Source: Ancylostoma caninum (Eukaryota; Nematoda; Chromadorea; Rhabditida; Ancylostomatidae). From it: a DNA stretch of 64,000 bases. Under the pieces are notes generated by a model, which ran no database searches, was not told where the DNA came from, and saw only the letters and a list, made by a program, of their open reading frames with translations. Shown here piece by piece: positions 47,231 through 57,901 of the stretch. A program made the translations under genes and the position numbers. Each line of letters opens with the position of its first letter. The stretch's first letter is position 1. The stretch is taken from the NCBI GenBank assembly GCA_037903475.1, contig JBAJFG010000287.1:248001-312000 (forward strand), in the 5' to 3' direction.

Positions 47231-49884
47231 TAATAGAACTACTCATTGGATCCTTAGCATATTTCAAACGTAGAATGGCAAAGTTCTATTTACGGTCATA
47301 GGTTCCCTCAATTTTATGATCAGGGTCATGCCTGTTCTACGAGTTGTGTTGGATCCTTTGTGAGGTTATCCTACATGTATATCGTAATCGAATAGATAAA
47401 TAATCCACGAAAGTATCGATCTACAAGAATTACTGGATTTATCCAGTTTACTCGAGGACGGGTGAGGACGCATCCGACACAGTGAACGTGAATTTGGTGA
47501 AGATCATGCCTGAAATTTTCAATTTCACACTTACTTCCATACCGGTTTCATCGGCTTTCTTACTTACGACCGGTAGGAAAAGGTTACTGAGGTTCTCCAG
47601 CATGCTAATTACCGAAATAATGAGCAGTCCGAATGAGGTTCTTTCTGCAGTCGCAGAGTGAAGTCTGTTCAATGAGGAGTTGTCGGGGATAGTACATAGA
47701 ACATCCAATCATAACCCGGGTATACCGTCTGCGCTGTAATAGAATGAGAAGAAAGTTTTGAAAAAACGTTCTCAAACAATCCACACTTCTCGCCGGTGAT
47801 ATTCCACCACGACTCGTCAAAGGGATATTTTAGGCCATGCTTAAAAGTAGTTTTCCACGGTTTCTTAAGGTTGGGAACACTCGACGCTTCAGCCCCTTTT
47901 CTTTAGATCAATAGAAAAGAAGTTTGAAGGCTCCATCTTCTTTCAAAAATTTTGTGAGGGAGGTAACTTGATAGGAACCAAGGTCACTGTCATCACCTAT
48001 GCATTCAAGAAGAATAGTATCTCTAGATATAGATATAAGATTGTCACCGATCAGCTCATGCACAACCGCTGAGCAACACTCAGTCGTCAGCTGGTGACAA
48101 TCGCGCATAGTAGTGTGCGGAGAAACATCCAGCTTATTGATGGAACACCGGGGTGAGTTTCCTCTTTACAGTCGGTACTCATGGTTATCTGACAAGAACG
48201 AGTTGAATGTGCGGGTCAGAGGAGGTGTTTGATGGGTTAGACCACAGATTCACGGAAATTGGTCCACTTTCAGGCCTTGAAAACGACTTTTTTCCGAAAC
48301 GTCGGCCAATAAATGTGTTCCTATAACTCCCTGTACTGCAGAAAAAAAACATTGGAGATATCAATAGTCCGAGAAAATGCCCAGGTTTTATGATAAGAGG
48401 ACATGGAGTTTGTTGGAAGAAATATCTCTAGAGATTTCCCAGGGCACCGCTGGTTGCCTCACCTTGAGTCTGGAGATCTAGGTGCTCACGATGGTTCGTG
48501 CGGCAGATGACTAAATTCTCTGATGCGGAGGTCATCAGGTAGGTTTTGTCGCATGGCTACCGCTTGGATAGGCAGATATTGAAAGAATGATCACCTTCAA
48601 ACAAAAACGGGCCGGTCTTGGAACTCGAAAAAAATATCCATTTTCTGAACCAAACCTTTACAACTATTAGGTTGTCCCAAAATAAATGGCCGCAACCTAG
48701 TAATGAATTTTTTGAAGTTCATAAATCCATCATTGTAGAAGCTAGATAGATAAGCTTTGAACTATTATAAAGAAGAAGACCTGCTCTATCTATATCTTAA
48801 AAAAACTTCCTCAATTACCTTTCCGTATGGTTTCTGCAGACGGCATTGTACGATGAGGCAAAACATGGTTTTTGTGCTCTCCCAATTTTTAGACTATTTT
48901 TCTACCCGAATAGAACAAAAGCAGGATTTAATGCTAGCACTGCTTTTGGCCAGGTAGTCGGGTTATAACGACACAGAAGCTGTGACTAGGAAGGCCCTTC
49001 CAGAACGATATGAGTTTCCAACTTTGACCAGGTGATGGTCATGAAACTTCTCAGATACGAAAGCATAGTTCTGGAGTCGGGACGAGAATTCTGAAACTGT
49101 CTATAAAAATGTTAGCAGCTAGATTGGGCGCTACTAAATCACTGGTCGTCCTACCTTTTTGGCAACTAACTTAACTTGTGACACCATTTACCTTAATCCC
49201 TCTAATAAACATTGTTGCGGAATTTTCCGGAAAAATGGACCACTTTTAGTGGTGAATGGACACTGCTAAAGTGAAGTTTTGATTTGTTTGTATCATTGAG
49301 GGAGATCTGCATATATTCAACGAACTTCGACGCCCTAGAAAAACGTAACTTTCTCTGATAGATGAAATACTGCTCGAGGTGTTCGACAATAGCTAGACCA
49401 GGCCAAAAGGAGAATTTGCTGAATGCCTCGCCTGTTACGATTTGGGGCTCGGCTTCGAGATTCGGTTGAAAGTGCCTCAGTTTTGGTGAGCCGAAGAAGT
49501 GCATGTCCACAGGCAGGGCGGGCAAATTCACACAGGTTCACATCCTACCAAGAAAAATTTTACTGAGTGAGGCTTGGATTTCTTTTTGTAAGGCTGTGTT
49601 GGCCAGACCTTTGCCTAGTAGAATGTCCTTTTGAACTTGCAGTGAATCCACTTTTCTTCTAGGAAATTCATGTGAGTGAATGTATCCTGAAAATTGACCT
49701 TTCGCACTTCGTTGACTCCTGTGTTTTAAGGGTTCTTCTTTACATAAGTTTCACTGTACCGCAAAACTGCAGGAAATGCTGATCATAATATTTTTTACTG
49801 CTGAGGGAAATCTCAAGACTGGAGGCAACGTGTGAGGAGCTAAATATTTCAAGAGTTCAGTCGAAGACTGTGTGAGAGTACGAC
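47231..49884. other. Unassigned; open frames on both strands
   Basis: Minus-strand frames at 47,448-47,708, 47,908-48,108 and 49,202-49,531 look mildly protein-like but have no consistent splicing. At 48,670 the sequence ggttgtcccaaaataaatgg resembles a mariner terminus, but no partner end was found. No gene is called. Confidence 0.3.
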
Positions 49885-52105
49885 GTGAAGGAGCTTTGGA
49901 AGAAGTCAGACGGGACCGTTCGCCCACTCTCGACGTCGGACCAAAGACATGTGGGTGTGGCTCGGTTGAACATGTGTCTTGTTGCTCGTGATTCCGCCAC
50001 GAAAAAAGTGCATTTCATCCAGACGAGCTGGTTTACTTTTTTACCAAACATGTTGACGAACGTTGTTCACAGGGCGAGAAAAAGAACATCCGTGGTGTCC
50101 ATAGGTATTTCTTCCTCCAGCTCCTATCCCGTAAGTTATCTGGACTTCCATCTCGAGCAGAAAAATGCTCTCGTCTGCTCCGGCACAATCAAGAAACGTA
50201 AGACCGTGTTCCTGAAAAGCTCAGCCATCTGTCATCCTGCCCATTTTGCAAAGGTACAGCGTAATGGATAGATGTACGGGCACTTGATGTATGGACCAAC
50301 GGTGCACATGAATCACTCATCTCTCGGGTCTTCGCAGCAGTTGCCGCGAGAGTTTTTAGACCACCAATGGGATTACGCAGCCGTTCTAGCCATAATCCCC
50401 AGGGGATACGAATCGCGGACTGCTTTCAGACTCCATACGGAAAATTCAAAGGTGAAGGCACGAGGGAAATGTTGTCGCCAGCAGCTGTTGTAATCGCTCC
50501 AATCCTTCGACAAGCAAACATTTTGACCAGAGTGATAGCCGCACGTGACCTGCTGAAGCGTTGTTGGCAGTACCTGGTACATTCCGCACGGAGGAAAATA
50601 CGGCGGATAAATTATTGGTCAGCAAATCGCTGAGATGCTGAGACCACTCGGAGACATCAGCAGTGCACAGCTAGAAACAGTATCGTAGTTTACAAATTCT
50701 TGGGGAGCTTCAAGATGATTTAGAATTATTATAAGGTAAACATAATATTATAGTGCATCAAAATTACTGGGGTGGTTGATTGGGAATGGACATTCTTCGC
50801 CTTAATAAACTTGTTGCTGAACACCTGTTGTCATGCGTTCGATGAGATATGATAGAGCGATTCATGGTGGATTTTTCCATATACACATTGTTCCTCCATA
50901 TTCCTCTATTCTTGATTCTTTGAAGAATTTGTGAGAATACCGACCAAAATCTGGGAATTTCCTTTCGTGGGTTTTCGTTCGTTGGAGACGATTAAACCAC
51001 AACGGAGCGCTGCAGCAGGTCAAATAAAAAGTTCAAGGTCTATTTGATGTACCACTTGGCTAGATCCATGCAACATTCGAATCCGTGAAAATGGTCTGGA
51101 CTTCGGTAACTGAACCAAGATTGCGGGTGATATTCGATCCACCGATTGACCTCTTCTTCATATTTTGAATCAGAAGATTTGCATGTGGTCACCTCATGGC
51201 TAAGATATGGCATTATCAGGCTACCACCTTTTATCGTCGATTGAAATTTTATAAAAGTCCACAATCTACCGTGGAGTCAAATTTTAGGTGGGTGCGTATT
51301 TCAAATCACACCACAGCGACATCATTCAAGACAGCAGTCACTCTCATCGCGGAAGATGTGGAATTATCATTGATACTAATCCTTGATAGATTATGGATTG
51401 AAGCGTTGTAGTGTCGTTTTCAGAGAATATGTTGTTTCATGCAAAAACTCGCATTTCATACTTACAGTCTTTCTCAAAAATCCTAACATCCCACTGCACC
51501 GCCCGTCAGCTAGGCCTGGTCGCACCACGTATGATAATGCATAGGCGATGTGGTGTGGATGAGCTGACGGTCGGTGCGGCGTGAGGTAAGGATTTTTGAG
51601 AAAGACTATACCACCCTGATGTATTCGCGCTGCTAACCGACAAGCAAAATAATTGTGAAATACACGGTTGGGCTTCCTGCGTTTTCCCTTTCTCGGAAAA
51701 GTTTGGCAAATTTTCGAACTCTTCTGAGAATGTTATGGCAGAGCTCGTGCTGAATTCATCCTTCCAATTTTCACAATCAGCTCTTCGAGAGCCAAACGAC
51801 AATAGATTGAGAGACGTCAAAGTCCATTACTAGTTTCAGGGTAGCAGCATATTACTCCTCCTCTATAGTTGCAAGAAGGAAATGGTTGCCAAAATCTGAA
51901 GGCTGACCTCCTTTGGATTTCCTACTGCTTTCATTGCGAAAATTGAGGTTGAACTTGACGTAGTTGTTGCTCCTAGGCCGGAAACGTTGCTGATAGATTG
52001 CTTCGTAACCCATACCTTCTTGAACTGAGTGCGGGAGAACTGAAGTGGATGTTCGTGGATGTTTCACGCCATGCCTTCTCCTTGGATGCAAACCGAAGGG
52101 TTTTC
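49885..52105 (+). CDS. Candidate 5' exons of an unrecognised plus-strand gene
   Basis: Several protein-like segments lie on the plus strand. One ends at a gtacag donor at 50,253 (contains KELWKKSDGTVRPLSTSDQR and FIQTSWFTFLPNML). The next, 50,338-50,451, has acceptor cttcgcag, is in phase and reads QLPREFLDHQWDYAAVLAII and on to a gtgaag donor. A third, about 51,618-51,834, contains HPDVFALLTDKQNNCEIHGW and FPFSEKFGKFSNSSENVMAE. A fourth, about 51,913-52,028, contains FPTAFIAKIEVELDVVVAPR. Junctions between the second, third and fourth are unresolved. They probably belong with the in-phase exons at 52,532-53,400. No domain is recognised. Confidence 0.35.
51463..51610. mobile_element. TA-flanked MITE, ~148 bp
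   Basis: Ends tacagtctttctcaaaaatc and gatttttgagaaagactata are inverted. The next block (cactgcaccgcccgtcagct) is mirrored by agctgacggtcggtgcggcg. It shares the TA-AGTCT start with the 42,761 element. It abuts one of the candidate exons of the unrecognised gene. Confidence 0.8.
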
Positions 52106-52531
52106 GAAGAAAAAGACGTGAACAGGACACCATCTCCATTATGGGGAAAATGAGCAGAAAAAAAAAACGCTGGAAACTATCCATCGACCTAAAATTTGAA
52201 CAAGAAGAAAGAAAGAAACACCCGTCTTGATAATCAACTAGCTGATTTAAGGCGTTTACTACGTAACTTCCGAACCTATCGTACAGGAGTATCAAAAGGT
52301 CTCCCACCTAGACCACTTACAGATTAGCTAGTGTAGTGAATTTCTGAAGCAAATACATATAGTAGATCTCTCAAAGTTCAAAGCACTCTTCACTCCGCAA
52401 TTTTATTCAACATACCCAATTTCTTATAGATTTTTATCACAAGGGTCTGAATACAACACGTACGCTTTTTTCAGTTTTCTTTTTGTCTGCTTCAGCTGAA
52501 GTGCTGAGTTGAAATTTCTAATGAATTCTAG

Positions 52532-53400
52532 CAACTTGGTCTGGAGCTCTCGCAAGATTTGTTGGAATTAGCGAAGTGCATCCGCAATCCCGTGGGGCAT
52601 TACCATGTCTTGTTGAAGCACCTGAACTCCATGTTAGGATTTGTACAGTCATTTTTCTTGAATGGTTTCTGAATACGAAGTAACAAGGTAGCGCAATGCC
52701 TATCTGCTTCCTTAGGCTTTACCATCAACTGGCCAGAGAACACGAATTTCTCCCTAACCCGCGGAACCTTGGGCGAGACGCCTCCAGCTCAAGTTTCCGT
52801 ACTCGATCGCACTGGTCTTGAACAACTGCCTGTCTCCATCCTCTGCTCCATGACTGGGACTTCAAACATGGCAGTGGATGCGCTGCTCACCAGCGGTCAG
52901 GAAACAAAGCAGAAGTTCGCTTCCTCGTTTTTAAGAATACACAAAAGTTCTCCACGAACAATTGCGTAAAGAGCACGGAAGTCTTCAAACTACGCGATGC
53001 TCCCAAAATTGTACAGAAATGGGGAACAGGTGAGCGGAGGTCGGAGACTTTTGCGTACCCTTGCAGTAGCTACTGTTCAGACACCCCACACGTAGAATCT
53101 TGTCGATTCCCTGCGTACTGAGACTAAGGACAACGTGCATACGTACTATTATATGAGGCTGGTATACGGAGGTCTCAGAAATGACGAAAGATGAGAAATT
53201 AGAAGTACCGCATCCACTCCCCCTACTCTTCTTCCAGAACCACAAACCACCCATTGACCATTTTCCTCGAATTCCCCTCAAACTTCCTTCCTCACATACA
53301 GAAACGAACTTCCAAGGCAGCGCACCCGTTCCCACAACAAGCACACCACATCCTCGCCGTCCCTGCCAGCCCACCCAAAACTGACAAGCGTCAATTATAG
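52532..53400 (+). CDS. 3' exons of an unrecognised gene (four exons in phase)
   Basis: Four exons join in a single phase: 52,532-52,642, 52,716-52,895, 52,936-53,029 and 53,238-53,400. Acceptors are aattctag, cttccttag, tttttaag and cttcttccag; donors are gtacag, gtcagg and gtgagc. They read TWSGALARFVGISEVHPQSR..., FTINWPENTNFSLTRGTLGE..., then SEYTKVLHEQLRKEHGSLQT..., and end KAAHPFPQQAHHILAVPASP followed by PKTDKRQL and a stop. The 40-nt intron before exon 3 is short but possible in nematodes. The product ends about 615 bp before rbm-17. I know no family for it; the Pro-rich tail suggests a disordered C-terminus. Upstream exons are proposed at 49.9-52.1 kb. Confidence 0.5.
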
Positions 53401-54015
53401 TGTGGCGCGTGTAATCTCACAAACCTAACATATTTTACGACATCTCGAAATATTTTTTGCAACTTTCAATTCTTGCTCTCCGGCGGTCTCTACACTACTG
53501 TCTAGGTGAGTTTGCACTCTTCTTTGTTTTTTTTTCCTTTGTGAAAAGGCGGAATTGGTTCCTCAAGGTCCTTGGAAGGTGCCGTGTTTAGGTTCTTCTA
53601 GGTATTATCTTTTAGTTTCTGTACTTTCCCGTCTTTCGTTCATTTTTGTTTGGTGCTTGAAGGGCACAAGAAGTTTTGCTGGCCCAGGATTGAACTACGA
53701 TTAAGCAACCAGCCAATAGTCTCTATCAAACGAATATGCCATGAGAAAAGTTCAAAAGCGAACAGAAGTGGGTAGAAAACTCAGATTTGAGAGGGGAGGA
53801 GAAGAGTCATCACGAGCCTCACGATGGTGTTTCTCATTTTTTGGAAAAAATCTAGAGAAAAATTGTTGCCGCAGTCATCGAGCTTGTAGCGCTGCTTTAA
53901 TGCATTCTGATCACGACTGATCATGTGGAGAGTATCCTCTGCAAAGCATCTAATCGTAAGAAACGAATGCTCTTGTTTACTTGTTGTGCGGTCTATTATG
54001 TATGAAAGTTTAGGA
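53401..54015. promoter_or_regulatory. Intergenic spacer before rbm-17, ending in a leader acceptor
   Basis: No exon seen. The spacer ends in tatgaaagtttag (acceptor at 54,013), two bases before the chosen ATG, which fits trans-splicing of rbm-17. Promoter elements are not identifiable by eye. Confidence 0.45.
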
Positions 54016-57000
54016 ATGCCTCTCTACGATGATGATGATTCTCCTCCTCATGGAAAAGGTACGTTTTCTCCTCCTCACGGAAAGGGTAAGTATTGATCGT
54101 TTTTCTTGTTTGAGCTTTGATTTGATAATTTTGTCTTACAATCTTTGTCTTTTTTTCTAAAACTTTTCTTTTGTCCGTGCTTTCCAGCGAGGCTCCACGA
54201 AATGCGACGTGTTTTCCAAATTGCTTTTAGTGGGTTGAAGAAAGACTTGAGAAGAAAAAACAAAAACTTACACTTAAACAAAACCACTCCAGTGATCCAT
54301 TTAAGGGGCTCCAAAACTACGGAATAAATCGCTGAAACTCTGCATTGCAGGAGGGTGGGATGGTGTTGTTCACGAACGGATTATTTCACATTTTGTTTTT
54401 CTTACCATCAACATTATTCGTTAGCGTTCTGTTCAGCTGTATCATGAAAACAATTATCTACATTAGAATAGGTAATCTTAATTTAGATTCATGAGAAGGC
54501 ATTGCCAAGGCGCTAGCGTTTTACTGTATGACAGTTATCACTAGGGCAGCTTTATATGTCTTTCTCGTTTTTGTCTTAATCTTGTCCTTGCGCCTCTGTA
54601 CTCTGCGCTGCTTAATGTGCTGGGCAGGCTTTAATCAAATTTATCTCTAATCTCTTCTGTAATCCAGTCCAGTATTAGTGCTTTTTATCCCACCAACGTT
54701 GAGCTGTTGCAGGGTCTGCCAATATTACTATGAAATTCCTCCAAGCTCAGATTGCACAGAAGAGAGTCCAGATTCAGCAGGGAATGGTATAGTTTGTTTC
54801 ATCCTTCTGTTTTATAACCATGTTATTCTTCGATTAAATATTCTTGTAATATAAATTAATCGAGTGAAAGTGGTTCGTAATCGCTTTTCGCGTGATTGCC
54901 AACGTTTTAGTAATTTTTTTTTGAAAATTTCAGTCTCAGTTTTTTTTAGAAACACATAAATTGGGAGCACTACCACTGGAATAAGTAGTTATTGTGGAAT
55001 CGCAAAAGTTAGTCCTCATTTGCGGTCCCAACTAAGATATTCTTGCCACATCTGTTTAAGCTCGAACTCATCACTTGTTATTGAGAGCAATTATAATAAA
55101 GTTATGCATGATAACCAGCTCTCATAATATTCCTGATTTTGAAGCCATATTCGTGCATGTTCAAAATGTATTGTCCTTTGAATTTTACAGCAAAAAGCAA
55201 GCATAGCACCGGTTGTGGACCTGTCGGCTCGTAATAAAGCAGCGCTTAACATGCGTCGAATACAACCAGTACGAGCACTTCCAATCACGGACTGTGCTCC
55301 TCCATCGTTTCTCCCGAAAGGAGCTGTGGAGGACAGTGTGAGTGTCGTGTTTCCTATTTCTTTTTTTGCAACATAGTGTTCTTATGGACTTTGGAGTCAT
55401 TGCTAAGCTAACCTTCCACTCAATCTGGTTACTTGAATTCACCTAGATCACTTGTATATAACTTCAAATTTAGGTCAACTTATTCGGAGAATATGTGGTG
55501 AAAAACGAATATCAACCAGCTGTTCCTAATGAATATATAGCATTCAAGAGGAAGGCAGAAGAGCGAGAAGCACGAGAAAAGCATGCCAGAGAAATCGCTG
55601 AAAGGTTGGAGCTCCGTAATCGTCATGTAAGCGTAAATAAAACTCTGTTTCTCGCTTTTAAGACTAAGCCGTGATCACAAAGAGGAGGCGAAAAAGCGAG
55701 TAAAGGGTGCTGCAATTGCTCCACCTCAGGCACTGTTGGAGCCAGCATCTTCCCCACCCAAGGTATGATCTTCATTCATAGTTTCTGAATATGATGCCCA
55801 CATTGTCTTTAATTTTTCAACGAAAACTGTAGTCAAATGCAGAAGTTGCTACAAAATATGAGCAACATCGTTGGCGGTTTCGTTGAGGAGACAATAATTA
55901 TTTTATTTGATATTAGACAGACATTATTTAGCTCTTCTTATCTTGGGTGTTTGAAATTTTGTTACATACAGTTTGCATCCTTTATCTATTCCACTTGCAA
56001 CAATTCAGGAGTCATCTCCACCTTCGTCAACCAGTATGCCACCTCCAGCTTTTTTGCCGTCCTTTGGCAAAGCTACTTCAAAAGGTCTTGGTGTTGCTGC
56101 GAACATTATGAGCAAATTTGGTTATAAGCATGGAGCAGGACTCGGTGAGTGCTAATCACCGTGATTTGTGAAACATTCTACCATCAGCGCGATTTCAGGT
56201 CGCGATGAGCAAGGAATGAGCACAGCGTTATCTGTGGAGAAACTTGGAAAAAATGCTGGACTCATCATCAATGAGAGTCAAAGTACTGCAATATATTTTC
56301 ATATAGCTGCTTCTCAATTTCATTTGCATTTTCTTCTTGTTTCAGCTGCACTTCCTACTACAACAGCTCCTCCTATGGGTGTTGGCCCTGTCAACATGAC
56401 TGAAGCGATGAAATGCTCCACGAAAGTACTAATGCTCACGGTTTGTGTTTGGTTCTGACTCTTTTTCAAAAATCTATTTACCATCAGGTTTTAGCACTAT
56501 TATTAGTGGGAAAGGGTATTTGTCTAAACTTGGTTTACGCGCTTGAAATTTTCAAGGCACTAAAACCCATTTTTCTCACTGGTTATACATAGCCGTGCCA
56601 TTCTGGTTCAGTTTTAGTCCTGTAGGTTTGCAGCAACTCATCAGCACAACAAGCTGTAGCACAAACATCAGGTAATTGTGGCCAAATCAGGGCGCGACTG
56701 TGCTTCTTAGTGGTTTGATGAGAATACGGCGGAAGGATTCAAGTGAAATGATTATGACCATCTCTGGTACATGAGATGATCACGAGCAAGAGGACGGGGG
56801 TGACCATAGTGTAGCTGTAGTTACAGACCAACTATTGCAGAACATGGTTGGACCAGATGAAGTCGACGATGAACTTGAACCTGAAATTCGCGATGAAATG
56901 GCTAAATATGGTCAAGTCGCGTCTGTCATCATCCACAAGGTCTTTGTTTATGAGCCTTCTCATTTTTCCATACAATTATATAATGGAGCTGTTCTACGCA

Positions 57001-57191
57001 CTGATGTTGCTTTTTTTCAGTTAGATGGTGTTAGCGATGATGTTGCGGTGCGGATTTTTGTCGAATTCACAAATGTTGCGCAAGCAATCAAAGCCTTTGT
57101 CGTGATGAATGGAAGGTTCTTCGGTGGGCGTTCTGTAGCTGCTTCATTCTACAACGTTGACGACTTTAATAACAAAGAGTATGGACGGTAG
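54016..57191 (+). CDS. rbm-17: RBM17/SPF45 splicing factor, 10 exons, complete
   Basis: Orthologue of splicing factor 45, a nuclear spliceosome-associated protein acting in second-step 3' splice-site choice and alternative splicing. The start MPLYDDDD parallels the SPF45 family N-terminus. A coiled, Arg/Glu-rich stretch (AFKRKAEEREAREKHAREIA) precedes the G-patch (near residues 195-245: IMSKFGYKHGAGLGRDEQGM, LSVEKLGKNAGLI). A C-terminal UHM RRM follows, with NMVGPDEVDDELEPEI, FVEFTNVAQAIKAFVVMNGR and the UHM signature RFFGGR. Exons: 54016-54085, 54713-54786, 55191-55337, 55474-55626, 55685-55762, 56009-56144, 56199-56282, 56346-56440, 56841-56939, 57021-57191. The total is 368 residues, all in phase, against about 400 in human. 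The exon-5 acceptor (aaagag) is weak; a better-looking cttttaag 22 nt upstream would break the frame. Confidence 0.93.
54035..54090 (+). promoter_or_regulatory. Duplicated 5' splice site in rbm-17 exon 1
   Basis: The segment tctcctcctcatggaaaagg with donor gtacgt is followed by its near copy tctcctcctcacggaaaggg with donor gtaagt. The two donors (54,059 and 54,086) are 27 nt apart and in the same phase. Alternative use would add or remove nine residues (GTFSPPHGK). Confidence 0.7.
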
Positions 57192-57782
57192 TAAGACTGT
57201 AATAGTAAGTGTTCTGAAGTTGTTGATCTGGCAACATTTGGGCTTTTATTTGAACTTTGTTGATGTAAACTTTGTTGATCGGGTTTTTTTTTCGTTATGA
57301 AATTTTTTTAATCTATTATCACCTTCTAAACGAATAATTTTGTATTTCGTCATGTTGGCATGCTAAATGTCAATTCCTTATAGGGATGCACTAGCGTCCT
57401 CATGTGTAATGTTTGAAATTGTGATTGATTAAATCGATTTATTGTTGACTCTGTGTTTTAAAGCTTTTGTATCTCCCACAGGTTACGCCAGATTTAGTTC
57501 TGTTTATTATCTACCTATATATTCTGCCGTGAAGTTGTTTTCATCTCCTTATTAATAGTGTTTGATAATTGTCAAAAGAGATGCACCTTTTGTATTCACG
57601 CGATCCCATTTTCTTTCTTGTGAGAAAATACTCCGATGCGTGGTGGCTCAGAGTACACTGAAGAAATAGCAGAAGGATTAGTAATCGTCTCAGGTCCTTG
57701 CGTAGACACATCTGTACTACAAAATATGACATCTTTCGTAGGATTTGCTAATAGGAATTCATATTCTGTAGAATGTTTGCTA
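57192..57782. other. Spacer downstream of rbm-17
   Basis: Contains the probable 3' UTR of rbm-17 (AT-rich, no canonical AATAAA spotted) and then text leading into the hairpin at 57,783. A further copy of the hairpin motif (catattctgtagaatgtttg) lies at 57,763. Confidence 0.4.
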
Positions 57783-57861
57783 CTACGCAAACATTCTACA
57801 GAATATGACATAATTCCTACTTCGTAGGAATTATGTCATATTCTGTAGAATGTTTGCGTAG
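57783..57861. repeat. Perfect 38-bp hairpin with 3-nt loop
   Basis: The left arm 57,783-57,820 (starts ctacgcaaacattctacaga) and right arm 57,824-57,861 are exact complements around ttc. It directly abuts the palindromic MITE that carries the RTE insertion. Confidence 0.9.
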
Positions 57862-57901
57862 TCGGGAATGTTTGCATTCATCTTGACTAATTTGATGCAT
57901 G

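Noticed and set aside
48665..48700. Mariner-like terminus ggttgtcccaaaataaatgg
   Set aside because: No matching inverted end or transposase remnant was found within a plausible distance, so no element is called.
51852..52307. Minus-strand frame with LLILLYDRFGSYVVNAL, resembling a PUF (Pumilio) repeat
   Set aside because: Only one repeat-like segment is present, no other PUF repeats lie nearby on that strand and the splice borders do not fit. Plus-strand exons overlap the same DNA and form a better chain.
53998..54015. Upstream in-frame ATG of rbm-17 at 53,998
   Set aside because: The acceptor agtttag ends at 54,013, and the ATG at 54,016 gives the family-like start MPLYDD.
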